Numbered from the stretch's first letter, positions 8,449 to 17,769 are shown. The stretch is 64,000 bases of DNA from Bacillota bacterium (GCA_023460575.1 JAEWPQ010000033.1:36139-100138); one strand, 5' to 3'. Notes: a model not told the origin generated them from the sequence alone. Numbers and translations are program-made.

Positions 8449-8865
8449 TTATCTGCCCCTGTGCTTCTCCTTTTTCTTCAGCTGTCTCTGTTCAAACCTT
8501 CGCTGCGCTTCGGCCTCCCTTGCTTCCCGGGATAAAAGTTTCCGCTCCAGTTTTCCTTCTTCCTGCTGCAATTTCAGCGCCTGCTGGGATTTCGTGCTGA
8601 TTCCTGTGTTCTGAATCTGCCTGCGCACCTCCCGCAGAATCCGTTTGGGATTCTTACTGCATTCTTTCACAGCAGCCTCAACAGCCGGACTAAACCTCAG
8701 CCTGTAGTAATTCTTGCGAAGAAATTCATTCACCTCATAATCCTTAGGCTCTGGGCCGAATGTGACCTTGCTTACCATCAATTTTCCATCCGTTTCCCGC
8801 TCCAGAACGCCTACCCAGAAGGGCTCCTCAAAAAATACTGAAAATCCAACCGAAACCTTGTCCAT
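8449..8865 (-). CDS. yjdF: YjdF family protein (DUF2992)
   Basis: A 138-residue protein with a small N-terminal beta domain (MDKVSVGFSVFFEEPFWVGVLE) and a very basic, coiled-coil C-terminus rich in Lys, Arg, Glu and Gln. This matches YjdF, a Firmicute family of unknown function that often lies behind the yjdF riboswitch, which senses azaaromatic compounds. The ATG at 8865 has GGAGGAATTGTT before it. A structured leader upstream supports the call. Confidence 0.75.
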   Translation of the reverse strand: MDKVSVGFSVFFEEPFWVGVLERETDGKLMVSKVTFGPEPKDYEVNEFLRKNYYRLRFSPAVEAAVKECSKNPKRILREVRRQIQNTGISTKSQQALKLQQEEGKLERKLLSREAREAEAQRRFEQRQLKKKEKHRGR

Positions 8866-8884
8866 AACAATTCCTCCTTTTATT

Positions 8885-8975
8885 GTTTCGACAAAGAACG
8901 GACGACCAGGAGGAGGGTTACTTAGAAACGGTGGGAAACCGTTTCCGTCCGGACTACCAACCGGATCTCCATGAC
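8885..8975 (-). promoter_or_regulatory. Structured leader, candidate yjdF (azaaromatic) riboswitch
   Basis: The untranslated region before yjdF folds on paper. An outer stem pairs CGGACG (8946-8951) with CGTCCG (8899-8904), and an inner 8-bp hairpin pairs GAAACGGT with ACCGTTTC (8925-8932 with 8938-8945). A pyrimidine-rich CCCTCCTCC segment, able to mask the ribosome site GGAGG, lies between. I infer the class from the downstream gene; I could not match the consensus base by base. The rest of 8976-9091 shows nothing clear. Confidence 0.45.
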
Positions 8976-9091
8976 AGATGCCATGAGCTGTGTTTTTATC
9001 TTTGCTTTATTAATTATAGCATTACTGTGAAGATAATAAAAGACCTGTTAAACTACTGGCAGCAAGTATTATCCGTTTCTACTCCATAGGC

Positions 9092-9820
9092 TTACAACAG
9101 GCTCAAAATTACATGGGACCAGAAATAGGAAAACGGCATAACAAGTACCATGGCAGGCAGCATATTTGCTATGGGAAATGATTTGATACCTGAAATACGA
9201 AGGCCAGTAGCGAGCATTAAAATGCCGCCGCATGCGGTAAAATCATTTATCATTTCCGTTGTTGTCATCGGCATGATAAAAGAAGCGCTGAGAAACAAAG
9301 TCAAAAGTACAATAAACTGGGGAACGCATACGGTGCACGTAATAAATCCAAGGCTTGCTGCAAAAATACCCGCTGTAAAAAAGTCAAGGATGGACTTGGA
9401 GAACAGAATCGTATGATCTCCAGTCATTCCCGCCTGCAACGCGCCAAATATACCGGTTCCGCTTGCACAAAACAGGACGACGATGCTGACAAGCCTCTGC
9501 ATGAACTCCTCCTGGCTTAACCCAGTCTCTTTTCTGGAAAACATCTTTGAAATAGGAGCCTGTACTTTCTGGGCTGCAGCCGTGATCCCCCATTCCAAAT
9601 GAATCAGTTCACCAATCGCAGTTCCAATGATTACCGCAAACACAACAGCTGGAAGATACGTCAGTTTTACGATAGAATTGATTCCCATGGACATGGAAAC
9701 AACTCCGAAGATCAACGTGAGGTTATCACGAAGATGAACAGGTATTTTATTTCCTAATAAAGCTCCGGCAGCGCCGCCTGTCAGCACTGCCAGACTGTTA
9801 ATAATCACTCCGATTGGCAT
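9092..9820 (-). CDS. DUF554 family integral membrane protein
   Basis: A 242-residue protein with about seven hydrophobic segments and the family start MPIGVIINSLAVLTGGAAGA. DUF554 (YdfK/YqgA-like) proteins are possible transporters with no settled substrate. The ATG at 9820 follows AGAGGGATACAT, 41 bases after the UbiD stop. A longer open frame from 9883 would overlap ubiD and encodes hydrophilic residues unlike the family. Co-direction with the decarboxylase suggests, without proof, a link to its substrate or product. Confidence 0.75.
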   Translation of the reverse strand: MPIGVIINSLAVLTGGAAGALLGNKIPVHLRDNLTLIFGVVSMSMGINSIVKLTYLPAVVFAVIIGTAIGELIHLEWGITAAAQKVQAPISKMFSRKETGLSQEEFMQRLVSIVVLFCASGTGIFGALQAGMTGDHTILFSKSILDFFTAGIFAASLGFITCTVCVPQFIVLLTLFLSASFIMPMTTTEMINDFTACGGILMLATGLRISGIKSFPIANMLPAMVLVMPFSYFWSHVILSLL

Positions 9821-9861
9821 ATGTATCCCTCTTATGTATTTAGTAAAAATCCAGTAATAAT

Positions 9862-11340
9862 CTAGTGAATGTCCGGTACCCAATGGGAAGGATCTACATC
9901 CATAAACTTCGCTCGTTTAAAGCGGCTCTTCTGATCAAATGGAACGGTGCAGTCAAAAATGGTTTTACAGGCGATCCCATGATCTCTTATGGAAGGTGAG
10001 ATAGAGGGATCGTTGGAGGGATCCAGTGGATGGCATCGTACCCCAGGAATGCAGACAATGCCGGAATCTCCCTGCATGCGGGTATTCATCGCCCATATTA
10101 CATCATTGATATCAAACGGATCCACATCTTCGTCCACCAGAAAAACATGCTTCAGTTCGCTGAACGCAGAGAAAGCCAGTAACGCTGCCTGGCGCTGTCT
10201 TCCCTCGTCACTGGGTATTTTTTTACAGAACTGAAGAACTGCCATATATTTTCCACCGCCGCTGGAAGCGCAGTAGACGTTTAACAGCTTTCCAGGCATG
10301 GCTTTTTCCACCATCTGGATAATACTGGCTTCCGTTGGAATTCCGGCCATGCTTACATGCTCTTCGCTGGGTCCGATGCAGGTCTGCATGATGGGTTTGA
10401 TTCTGTGGGTGACTGCTTTTACTTTGATAACAGGAAGTTCTGGATTTGCAGGACCTGTATATCCTGGAAATTCAGGCATAGCTTTTCCAGTATTGGTATT
10501 CTGATCCTCTCTTACCCGCACACCCGGAAGCAGTTCTCCTTCTATTACATATTCCGCGTTGGCAATGCATTTTTCATCGATGGTAATACAAGGAGTCAGC
10601 TCAACTGCTTTTTTGCGGATTGCTCCTGCGATCTCAAGCTCATTAAATCCAAGGGGCGTTGTAGGCGGCTCAAAACAGGAAGCGATCTCAATGGCAGGAT
10701 CTACACCGATGCTGATGGAAATAGGAAGGGGCTTTCCTGCTGCCTCAGCTTTTTCACGAAATACATTTAAATGTCTGGCTCCAGGCACAAAATACATGGA
10801 GATCTCATCCCTGCTCTGAATGCACAGACGGTGTATGGTAACATCGGAAATCTTTGTTTCCGGATCAGATGCATAACACATCCCCATTGTGATATAGGGA
10901 CCTGCATCCTCTTTAGTGTTGGTGGGCGCAGGAACCAGTTTGCGCAGATCAAAATCCGGATCGGATGCATAATGAACTACTTCCTGGCATTTCGCCTCTT
11001 TCTGGTCAATAACGACCGGTTTCACAGGATTCTTAACTGCATCGTTAAGCATATGTCCCAGCCGTTCCGGTGCTTCGCCCAACAAATAACCGACTCTTTT
11101 ACGGCTTGCCAACAGTCCGATTGCCACTCTTGCGCCTTCATGACCGGTTACATGATTAAATATCATGGCAGGTCCTTCCTTTGTGGGGCGCATAACCGTA
11201 CCACCCGCACCTACGTGGCGGTAAACCCCGGACAGTTCTGCATGTGGATGAACTTCCTCATCTGTTTCAATCAGCTGGCCTGGAATTGACGCCAAAAGTT
11301 CTAAAGCTGAACGCAGATCATTTACTTTCATTTCTGACAT
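9862..11340 (-). CDS. UbiD family decarboxylase
   Basis: A 492-residue cytoplasmic decarboxylase of the UbiD type, which uses prenylated FMN and a metal ion to act on aromatic or alpha,beta-unsaturated acids. Family regions visible include GPYITMGM, the ISISIGVDPAIEIAS segment, FNELEIAGAIR, AEYVIEGELLPG with the catalytic Glu, and EEHVSMAGIPTEASI. The length is normal. No UbiX-like flavin prenyltransferase is near, so the cofactor must come from elsewhere. A MerR regulator lies just upstream and a membrane protein just downstream. The substrate cannot be told; hydroxybenzoate-type acids are one option. Confidence 0.88.
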   Translation of the reverse strand: MSEMKVNDLRSALELLASIPGQLIETDEEVHPHAELSGVYRHVGAGGTVMRPTKEGPAMIFNHVTGHEGARVAIGLLASRKRVGYLLGEAPERLGHMLNDAVKNPVKPVVIDQKEAKCQEVVHYASDPDFDLRKLVPAPTNTKEDAGPYITMGMCYASDPETKISDVTIHRLCIQSRDEISMYFVPGARHLNVFREKAEAAGKPLPISISIGVDPAIEIASCFEPPTTPLGFNELEIAGAIRKKAVELTPCITIDEKCIANAEYVIEGELLPGVRVREDQNTNTGKAMPEFPGYTGPANPELPVIKVKAVTHRIKPIMQTCIGPSEEHVSMAGIPTEASIIQMVEKAMPGKLLNVYCASSGGGKYMAVLQFCKKIPSDEGRQRQAALLAFSAFSELKHVFLVDEDVDPFDINDVIWAMNTRMQGDSGIVCIPGVRCHPLDPSNDPSISPSIRDHGIACKTIFDCTVPFDQKSRFKRAKFMDVDPSHWVPDIH

Positions 11341-11404
11341 AACAAATCCCCCTTATCTATAATAGTCTGATAATCTAACTATGCACTATATTGCGGCTAT
11401 ACAG

Positions 11405-12235
11405 TCAAGAGGATCTTTTCTTCACGGGAATCTGCAGACAGCAGTAATCCACCTCATGTTCCGAATTATAAAATGTGGTATCCAACAGGCATAAATCCAG
11501 AGCATCACCAATGATATCATACCCCTGGGACCCGGCCCATTCTTTCAGAGTATAAAAATCATCTTTGTAATATGGAAAGGAGTATTTATACATACAGGCA
11601 AATATACCTCCCGGAATTTCCTCAATACCCGGAAAGTTATACTCCTGGTCCGGGACCACAACGAAAATCCCAGCCCCCCTGTATAGATCATCCGCTTCAA
11701 ACTGACTGCACCTGATCAGAGTGCCAAACCCGCTGGAAGGCACCGTACCCCAGTCAAAAAGCTGATTCCAGGCCCTCATCAGCGTAAGATGAAGTATATT
11801 CTTACACGGCTCACAGGGAAATGGAACAAAAAGAATCTTCCTGCGTCCGATTTCCTTTATAAGCGGAGTATGGATGGGGTGTTCTTCATGAAGGTCCTCA
11901 TAAAACCGGATTCGCTGCTCCAGATGCATCCTGGTTTTATTCAGTTCCAGAATCTGCTCATCCACTGAATCTTTTTGCAGTTCCAGGAGATTAATTACTG
12001 TATCGGGACTGCGGTTTTCAAAGCTTTTCTTAATATCTTCCAGTTTCACCCCAAGCTTTTTTAAAAGGCAGATCTCCCGCAATACAGGAATCTGATAAAC
12101 GCTGTAGTACCGGTAACCATGTTCATTAATGGAAACAGGTTTCAAAAGCCCGATATGGTCATAATAAATAAGCGTCTGCCGAGTGAGGTGATGCAGTTTT
12201 GCCATCTCACTGATTGTGACAATTTCATCTGCCAT
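11405..12235 (-). CDS. MerR family transcriptional regulator with effector-binding domain
   Basis: A 276-residue regulator. The N-terminus holds the winged HTH (TISEMAKLHHLTRQTLIYYDHIGLLKP), a coiled linker spans about residues 75-115, and the C-terminal 150 residues look like a GyrI-type small-molecule domain. The ATG at 12235 follows GGAGGTGGAACCCATT; the frame from 12253 is less likely. It lies 64 bases upstream of the UbiD gene in the same direction, so it probably controls that operon in response to the substrate. Confidence 0.85.
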   Translation of the reverse strand: MADEIVTISEMAKLHHLTRQTLIYYDHIGLLKPVSINEHGYRYYSVYQIPVLREICLLKKLGVKLEDIKKSFENRSPDTVINLLELQKDSVDEQILELNKTRMHLEQRIRFYEDLHEEHPIHTPLIKEIGRRKILFVPFPCEPCKNILHLTLMRAWNQLFDWGTVPSSGFGTLIRCSQFEADDLYRGAGIFVVVPDQEYNFPGIEEIPGGIFACMYKYSFPYYKDDFYTLKEWAGSQGYDIIGDALDLCLLDTTFYNSEHEVDYCCLQIPVKKRSS

Positions 12236-12267
12236 AATGGGTTCCACCTCCATTCAGTTTAACACCA

Positions 12268-13014
12268 TCATATTATTAAAGAATCCAGCTTGTCCACACC
12301 ATTTTTCCATGCCATATGAATGTCATTATGTACATATAATGAGGGAATTGATTTCGAGTTAAAATCCAGGGTACATGTAAAATGTGTTCTGCAATTATGC
12401 ATGACCCATTTGCATTTGTGGCTTTTTTTTTGCACACAGCCATAAAATGCCGACAGTTCCAGTATCATATCCCGGCAGTTTTCAAAAGGCTCTTCCTGTT
12501 TTTCCAATAAAATTTTCTTTATTATCTTTACTGCATCTACTGTCGATATTTGTGACAGATCCAGTTTATGTTCTGCCACAAATTTTTCGGCTAATGACTC
12601 ATGTTTTTCAAACAGCCTGCAATTATCCTCTTCCTTGAAATAATCATTTTCTGCCGGCGGCTGGGCAATTTTCTTAAAAAAGTCCGGACCATATTGTTTC
12701 AGAATATCCGCATATGATTCAACAGCCAGCTGATATTCTCTTATTGTAGAATAAGGCAGACCGTCCTCCCTGCTGTCCGGCACAAAATCGCTGATCCGGT
12801 AACTGCTGTATTTTCCCGAAAAGCAACTAATGACCATATACAGTTTTTTCTCCCATCCGCTGCTGTAAAACTCAACAACCTGTCTTGCTGTTTCTCCCTT
12901 ACTGTTTTTGAATTTCCTTATAAACCAACAGCTATTTATATTTTCACCAGATACAAATCCGATGGGAATCAAAACATTTCCTATAATTTTTTTCATGATT
13001 TCTTTTTTAGTCAT
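12268..13014 (-). CDS. Unrecognised protein, 248 residues
   Basis: I do not recognise a family. The protein is soluble, charged, and has no signal peptide or membrane helix. The C-terminal third is Cys- and His-rich (YGCVQKKSHKCKWVMHNCRTH), which could bind metal but is not a known finger. The ATG at 13014 has AAAAGGAGAATATCTTT before it. It ends 32 bases before the MerR start, so it may share a transcript. The coding status is supported by length, a ribosome site and lack of a better frame. Confidence 0.6.
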   Translation of the reverse strand: MTKKEIMKKIIGNVLIPIGFVSGENINSCWFIRKFKNSKGETARQVVEFYSSGWEKKLYMVISCFSGKYSSYRISDFVPDSREDGLPYSTIREYQLAVESYADILKQYGPDFFKKIAQPPAENDYFKEEDNCRLFEKHESLAEKFVAEHKLDLSQISTVDAVKIIKKILLEKQEEPFENCRDMILELSAFYGCVQKKSHKCKWVMHNCRTHFTCTLDFNSKSIPSLYVHNDIHMAWKNGVDKLDSLII

Positions 13015-13265
13015 AAAGATATTCTCCTTTTAAATAAGCAAAACAGCGCAAGTATACTATTAGAGAATGTTACTTTGGCTTTTATTATATAATAAATATC
13101 ATGGTCAGCACAAGCTGGTGCCAATAGAAAAGTTACAATTAATAACAATTATATCTTTTAAGCTTATACCATGTTTCCATGGAATTCTCAACCGGTGGGT
13201 CAAAATTATACATGTTAGGTTCCAAAATTAGCATGTTATCATAAAAATATCAGAATCCCGCGCAT
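13015..13265. other. Intergenic region, AT-rich, no gene seen
   Basis: About 250 bases between the unknown gene and the amt terminator. A TATAAT-like -10 lies near 13088 on the minus strand in front of the unknown gene, with only a weak -35. No repeat, RNA gene or small ORF with a good ribosome site was found. Confidence 0.5.
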
Positions 13266-13311
13266 CAAAAAAGGAGCCGGACGGAAAGAAACTTTGCTTC
13301 CGCCTGACTCC
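13266..13311 (-). terminator. Rho-independent terminator of the transporter/amt operon
   Basis: On the minus strand GGAGTCAGGCGGAA pairs, with mismatches, to TTCCGTCCGGCTCC and is followed by TTTTTT. It lies 22 bases after the amt stop and closes the six-gene operon. Confidence 0.88.
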
Positions 13312-13333
13312 AAAACAATTTAAGTCAGAAATT

Positions 13334-15034
13334 TTATATATCATCCACTCCCTGCATGGCATCATATCCGGTTTCACCGGTACGAACCTTTACCGCATCC
13401 CTGACATCATAGATAAATATTTTTCCATCACCGATATGTCCGGTATAAAGCACTTTTCTGGCAGTCTTAACCACTTCTTCAACCGGAACTTTGGCAACCA
13501 CTATCTCCACCTGTACTTTTGGAAGAAGCATTATATCCACTGGAATTCCTCTGTAATATTCTGCCGCACCTTTTTGTATACCACAGCCAAGAACCTGAGT
13601 GACCGTCATACCAGTTACTCCTATTTCATTCATAGCGGATTTCAGTTCTTCAAACTTTGACTGTTTTGCCAGAATTTCAACCTTGGTGAGGATTGATTTT
13701 GAAACACCTGTACCTGAAAAATCACCAGATTTAACAGGAATGGCTTCTTCCACAGGAACATCCGGTCTGACTGTCTTAATTCCAGACACACTCTCCACCC
13801 GGTTAGCCAGATCTTCCATGGGCACAACGGGGAGAAAATCTGCATAGGCATTGGCGAGTCCATGCTCTGTACTGTCCAGACCTTCAATTTCTTCTCTGGA
13901 AGTAACCCGCAGACCGATGGTCCGGTCGATAATCTTAAATACCACAAACATAACAATTCCAACCCAGGCCGCTACAGAAAGGACTCCAAGGAGCTGAATT
14001 CCCAACAGATTTATGCCTCCTCCATATAAAAGACCGCCTTCTTTTGCAAAAACTCCCACTAAAATGGTTCCAAGCGCTCCGCATACCCCATGTACTCCAA
14101 TTGCTCCTACGGGATCATCCACCTTTAACCTGGAATCTATGAATTCGATAGACACAACCACCATAAGTCCCGTACAGATACCAATGACAGCCGCACCGCC
14201 CGGAGTTACAGCATCACACCCGGCTGTTATTCCGACAAGACCTGCAAGAGTTCCGTTTAACGTCATGGAAACATCCGGCTTTTTGTAGCGGATCCAGGTA
14301 AATATCATGGTGGTGCAGGTGGATACTGCCGCCGCCAGATTAGTCGTCATAAAGATTCTTCCAGCTGCCTCAATGCTGTCTCCTTCCATGGAAACTGTTG
14401 AAGCACCATTAAATCCAAACCAGCAGAACCATAATATGAAAACTCCAAGAGCACCAAGTGTAATGCTATGCCCAAGTATGGCCTTGGGCTTCCCATCCTT
14501 TGTATATTTTCCGATTCTCGGCCCCAGAATATAAGCTCCCAGAAATGCTGCCACGCCGCCTACCATATGGACCGCCGTAGAACCTGCAAAATCATGAAAT
14601 CCCAGAGATGACAGCCAGCCTCCGCCCCAGATCCAGTGACCGGACACCGGATAAACCACACAGGATATGACCGCACTGTAAACACAGTATGCGGAAAATT
14701 TCGTCCTCTCCGCCATGGCTCCCGACACAATTGTGGCAGCCGTGGCACAAAACACGGTCTGGAATATGACAAAGGACCAGAGAGAAACACCAGTGGGAAG
14801 TATCTCACTGTAATCGCCATGTATAAAAAAATCAATTCCTCCCCCGAACATAATTCCAAATCCTACAAACCAGTAGATGGGGGTTCCAATGCAGAAATCC
14901 ATCATATTTTTCATGATAATATTTCCCGAGTTTTTCGCTCTGGTAAATCCCGCCTCTACCATGGCAAATCCTGCCTGCATAAAAAATACCAGCGCAGCCC
15001 CGAACAGAACCCAGATTGTATTGACAGCTGACAT
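13334..15034 (-). CDS. amt: Ammonium transporter with fused C-terminal PII domain
   Basis: A 566-residue fusion. Residues 1-375 form an eleven-helix Amt channel with the pore histidines H156 (STAVHMVGG) and H315 (AIGVHGVCG). Residues about 447-556 are a complete PII/GlnB domain: VTGMTVTQVLGCGIQKG, LPKVQVEIVV and GHIGDGKIFIYDV. The two are joined by about 70 residues. In the T-loop the usual uridylylated Tyr position is not Tyr (RGIPVDIMLLPK). In separate systems PII plugs the channel in response to 2-oxoglutarate and ATP/ADP; here the plug would be tethered. It starts 4 bases after malY. Confidence 0.93.
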   Translation of the reverse strand: MSAVNTIWVLFGAALVFFMQAGFAMVEAGFTRAKNSGNIIMKNMMDFCIGTPIYWFVGFGIMFGGGIDFFIHGDYSEILPTGVSLWSFVIFQTVFCATAATIVSGAMAERTKFSAYCVYSAVISCVVYPVSGHWIWGGGWLSSLGFHDFAGSTAVHMVGGVAAFLGAYILGPRIGKYTKDGKPKAILGHSITLGALGVFILWFCWFGFNGASTVSMEGDSIEAAGRIFMTTNLAAAVSTCTTMIFTWIRYKKPDVSMTLNGTLAGLVGITAGCDAVTPGGAAVIGICTGLMVVVSIEFIDSRLKVDDPVGAIGVHGVCGALGTILVGVFAKEGGLLYGGGINLLGIQLLGVLSVAAWVGIVMFVVFKIIDRTIGLRVTSREEIEGLDSTEHGLANAYADFLPVVPMEDLANRVESVSGIKTVRPDVPVEEAIPVKSGDFSGTGVSKSILTKVEILAKQSKFEELKSAMNEIGVTGMTVTQVLGCGIQKGAAEYYRGIPVDIMLLPKVQVEIVVAKVPVEEVVKTARKVLYTGHIGDGKIFIYDVRDAVKVRTGETGYDAMQGVDDI

Positions 15035-15038
15035 ATGA

Positions 15039-16223
15039 CTACCTCCGTTCCTTATATCGATTTACCGCCTCCAAAAGCCGTTCCATTGCCTCTTTTAAAA
15101 CCCATAAAGGACAGGCGATATTGATCCGTTCAAATCCTCTTCCCCCCTCTCCGAAGATATATCCCTCATCTAAGAACAGCTGAGCTTCCATATGCATGAA
15201 CTTCTCAAGTTCCTGATAATCCATTCCCAATTTGTTAAAATCCAGCCACTGCAGATAGGTTCCCTGAAGATCATAAACCTTTACCTCAGGCAGATTGTCT
15301 GCAACAAATTTCTCAACAAATTTCTTGTTGTCATCCAGATGCAAAAGCAGTTCCTCAAGCCAGGCCTCACACTGGGTATAGGCAATCTCACACGCCTTGT
15401 ATCCCATTAAATTCAAAGAATGATACCCTCTCGCAGCAGTGATCTTTTCCCGCATTGTCTCATTGGCGATGAAATGATTGGAGGTCTGAAATCCCGCCAG
15501 ATTAAAGGTTTTGCTGGGAGCGGTTGAGATCACACAGTTATTTACATATTTTTCCTCCAAGGTTCCCATGGAAACATGGTGGTAACCTGGAAGAATCAGA
15601 TCAAAATGAATCTCATCAGAAATAATAAAAACTCCGTTTCTTAAACAGATCTCCGCAATCCTTCCAAGCTCCTCCTCTGTCCATATCCGGCCAACCGGAT
15701 TATGCGGACTGCATAATATAAGAAGCGTTACGTCTTCTCTCGCCGCTTTTTCCTCAAAATCTTGAAAATCTATCTGATAGGAATCCCCTGTATTGACCAG
15801 CTCCGTTGTTACCAGCGTCCGCTTATTGTTTTCCACTGACATGCGGAATGGATAATAGACCGGAGTCATTATGAGAACTGCATCTTCAGGCTCTGTAAAT
15901 GCAGCCACCATCTGGCCGAGACCAGGCACGACACCTGCTGTCTCCACAATCCATTCCCTCTTTGGAGAAAATCCATGGCGTTTTTCCATCCAGCTGATCA
16001 CGCTTTCATAATAGGCATCCGTAGCTCCGGTATACCCCAATATGGACTGATCTAAATAGGCTTTTAATCCTTCAATGATTTCCGGGGGATTTTTCCACTC
16101 CATATCCGCAACGGAAAGAGGCACCACGTTTTCCTTCACATCGGGATTTTTTATTTTCATATCATTCCATTTAAATGAACCTGCATTTTCTCTTCTTACC
16201 AGAGTTTCAAAATCATAGCGCAT
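15039..16223 (-). CDS. MalY/PatB-type PLP-dependent C-S beta-lyase
   Basis: A 394-residue fold-type I PLP enzyme. Landmarks are LSVADMEWKNP, CSPHNPVGRIW, the cofactor Asp in ISDEIHFD (D203), and the Schiff-base lysine K238 in STAPSKTFNLAG. MalY/PatB enzymes cleave cystathionine, cystine or related S-conjugates to pyruvate, ammonia and a thiol. It sits between the ABC ATPase and the ammonium channel, so imported sulfur amino acids may be cleaved and the ammonia handled next door. Aminotransferase activity is an alternative. Confidence 0.88.
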   Translation of the reverse strand: MRYDFETLVRRENAGSFKWNDMKIKNPDVKENVVPLSVADMEWKNPPEIIEGLKAYLDQSILGYTGATDAYYESVISWMEKRHGFSPKREWIVETAGVVPGLGQMVAAFTEPEDAVLIMTPVYYPFRMSVENNKRTLVTTELVNTGDSYQIDFQDFEEKAAREDVTLLILCSPHNPVGRIWTEEELGRIAEICLRNGVFIISDEIHFDLILPGYHHVSMGTLEEKYVNNCVISTAPSKTFNLAGFQTSNHFIANETMREKITAARGYHSLNLMGYKACEIAYTQCEAWLEELLLHLDDNKKFVEKFVADNLPEVKVYDLQGTYLQWLDFNKLGMDYQELEKFMHMEAQLFLDEGYIFGEGGRGFERINIACPLWVLKEAMERLLEAVNRYKERR

Positions 16224-16247
16224 TTGGCTTCCTCCACTTAACGTCTC

Positions 16248-17012
16248 TTATTCTTTTTCTGCAGCCTGGGGATCCGTGATCCTCTTTAAAAACTGCTGCG
16301 TTCTTGGTTCTTTTGGATTCACCAGAATCTCAGAGGGTTTTCCTTCCTCAACAATGCTTCCGCCTTCCATAAATATGATCCTTGATGCAACCTCTCTGGC
16401 AAATGAGATCTCATGGGTTACAACAATCATGGTAATACCGGTCTGGGCAACCGTTTTTATAGTATTTAAAACCTCTCCTACCAGCTCCGGGTCCAGAGCG
16501 GAGGTTGGTTCATCAAACAGAATTACGTCAGGATCCAGAATCAGCGCCCTTGCAATGCCGGCTCTCTGCTGCTGACCGCCGGAAAGCTGGGACGGATAAA
16601 AATCACACCGTTCCGACAATCCCACCTTTGCCAGTATTTCACGGCTCATTTTTTCCGCATCTGCCTTTCCTATTTTCTTAACCGTCACAAGACCTTCCAT
16701 GACATTTTCCAGAATGGTTTTATTCTGAAATAAATTATAATTCTGAAATACCATGGCTGTCTTTCTTCTTAGTTCAATGACCTGGGTTTTGGAATGCTTT
16801 TTGCAGTCCAGCTGAAAGCCATTGACTGTAACACTGCCGTCATCTGCGCTGTCCAGGAAATTCACGGTACGCAGAAGCGTTGTTTTTCCGGAGCCGCTGG
16901 GACCCAGTATTACCACTACCTCCCCTTTTTCAATCTTTAAATTAACTCCCTTTAAAATGTGGTTTTTTCCAAATGACTTATGGATATTGTCCAGTTCCAC
17001 CATATTTGCCAT
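16248..17012 (-). CDS. Polar amino acid ABC transporter ATPase
   Basis: A 254-residue ATPase of the GlnQ/HisP class. Walker A is GPSGSGKTT, the signature is LSGGQQQR, and Walker B is VILFDEPTSALDP, with the switch His in VTHEIS. It powers import by the two permeases upstream. The ATG at 17012 has GAGGAAGGAG in front. The frame is open to 17090, but those codons overlap the permease gene and are not family-like; the real overlap is nil. Confidence 0.93.
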   Translation of the reverse strand: MANMVELDNIHKSFGKNHILKGVNLKIEKGEVVVILGPSGSGKTTLLRTVNFLDSADDGSVTVNGFQLDCKKHSKTQVIELRRKTAMVFQNYNLFQNKTILENVMEGLVTVKKIGKADAEKMSREILAKVGLSERCDFYPSQLSGGQQQRAGIARALILDPDVILFDEPTSALDPELVGEVLNTIKTVAQTGITMIVVTHEISFAREVASRIIFMEGGSIVEEGKPSEILVNPKEPRTQQFLKRITDPQAAEKE

Positions 17013-17046
17013 AATATCTGCTCCTTCCTCATATTCGTGTCCGCGC

Positions 17047-17751
17047 TCAGGCAGATACGCCTGCCCGGAACTTTTTAAGCCGGTCCTCACAGATGCGGAA
17101 TAATTTATTCAGTACAAAGCTGATTGCTTCATAAATCAGGGTTGTCATAATATAAGCTTCAATGAAATTAAGCGCCGGCATTGCCAGTAAGTTTGCCGTT
17201 GCGGTTATCTCATAAACCCCTACATAATACGCAAGTGACGTTCCCTTCACCAGACCGACGAAGATGCCTCCTAAGTTTGGAATGGCAATTGCAAGTGCCT
17301 GGGGAAAGATAATCCGCACAAGTGCCTGGGTTCTGGTCATTCCCACACTGAATGCCGCTTCCATCTGCCCCTCATCAACGGCGGATAAGGCGGAGCGGAA
17401 TATTTCTGAAGAATAGGCCGCCTGATCAAGAGCCAGGGCAATGATGGCATATACAATGGGCGGAACTGCATTGATATCAATGGTGATTCCAATGCTCAGA
17501 CCATAGCTGTATAAAAGGATTGGCAGGGCGTAGTAAGAAATGTATAACAAAATCACCATGGGCACGCTCCTCATAAAGGAAACGAACACAGCTGAAAACT
17601 GGGACAAAACAGGAACCCTGTGTTTTATGATCAATGCGATGGAAAGACCCAGCAGCCAGCCTGCAGCAGCTGATACAAGAGACATGAAAAGCGTGATGGG
17701 AACTGCAAGCATGATCTTTGGCAGCGCTTCTATGATAAATTTAAAATCCAT
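17047..17751 (-). CDS. Amino acid ABC transporter permease
   Basis: A 234-residue HisM/GlnP-type inner-membrane permease with about five helices. The EAA loop, which contacts the ATPase, reads EAAFSVGMTRTQALVRIIFPQA. It pairs with the next permease to form a heterodimeric channel, probably for cystine, cysteine conjugates or another polar amino acid given the C-S lyase gene in the same operon. Confidence 0.9.
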   Translation of the reverse strand: MDFKFIIEALPKIMLAVPITLFMSLVSAAAGWLLGLSIALIIKHRVPVLSQFSAVFVSFMRSVPMVILLYISYYALPILLYSYGLSIGITIDINAVPPIVYAIIALALDQAAYSSEIFRSALSAVDEGQMEAAFSVGMTRTQALVRIIFPQALAIAIPNLGGIFVGLVKGTSLAYYVGVYEITATANLLAMPALNFIEAYIMTTLIYEAISFVLNKLFRICEDRLKKFRAGVSA

Positions 17752-17769
17752 CCTGTTTTCCTCTTTTCT

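Noticed and set aside
10357..11289. Plus-strand open frames opposite ubiD
   Set aside because: They are shadows of the strong UbiD coding frame and show no domain features.
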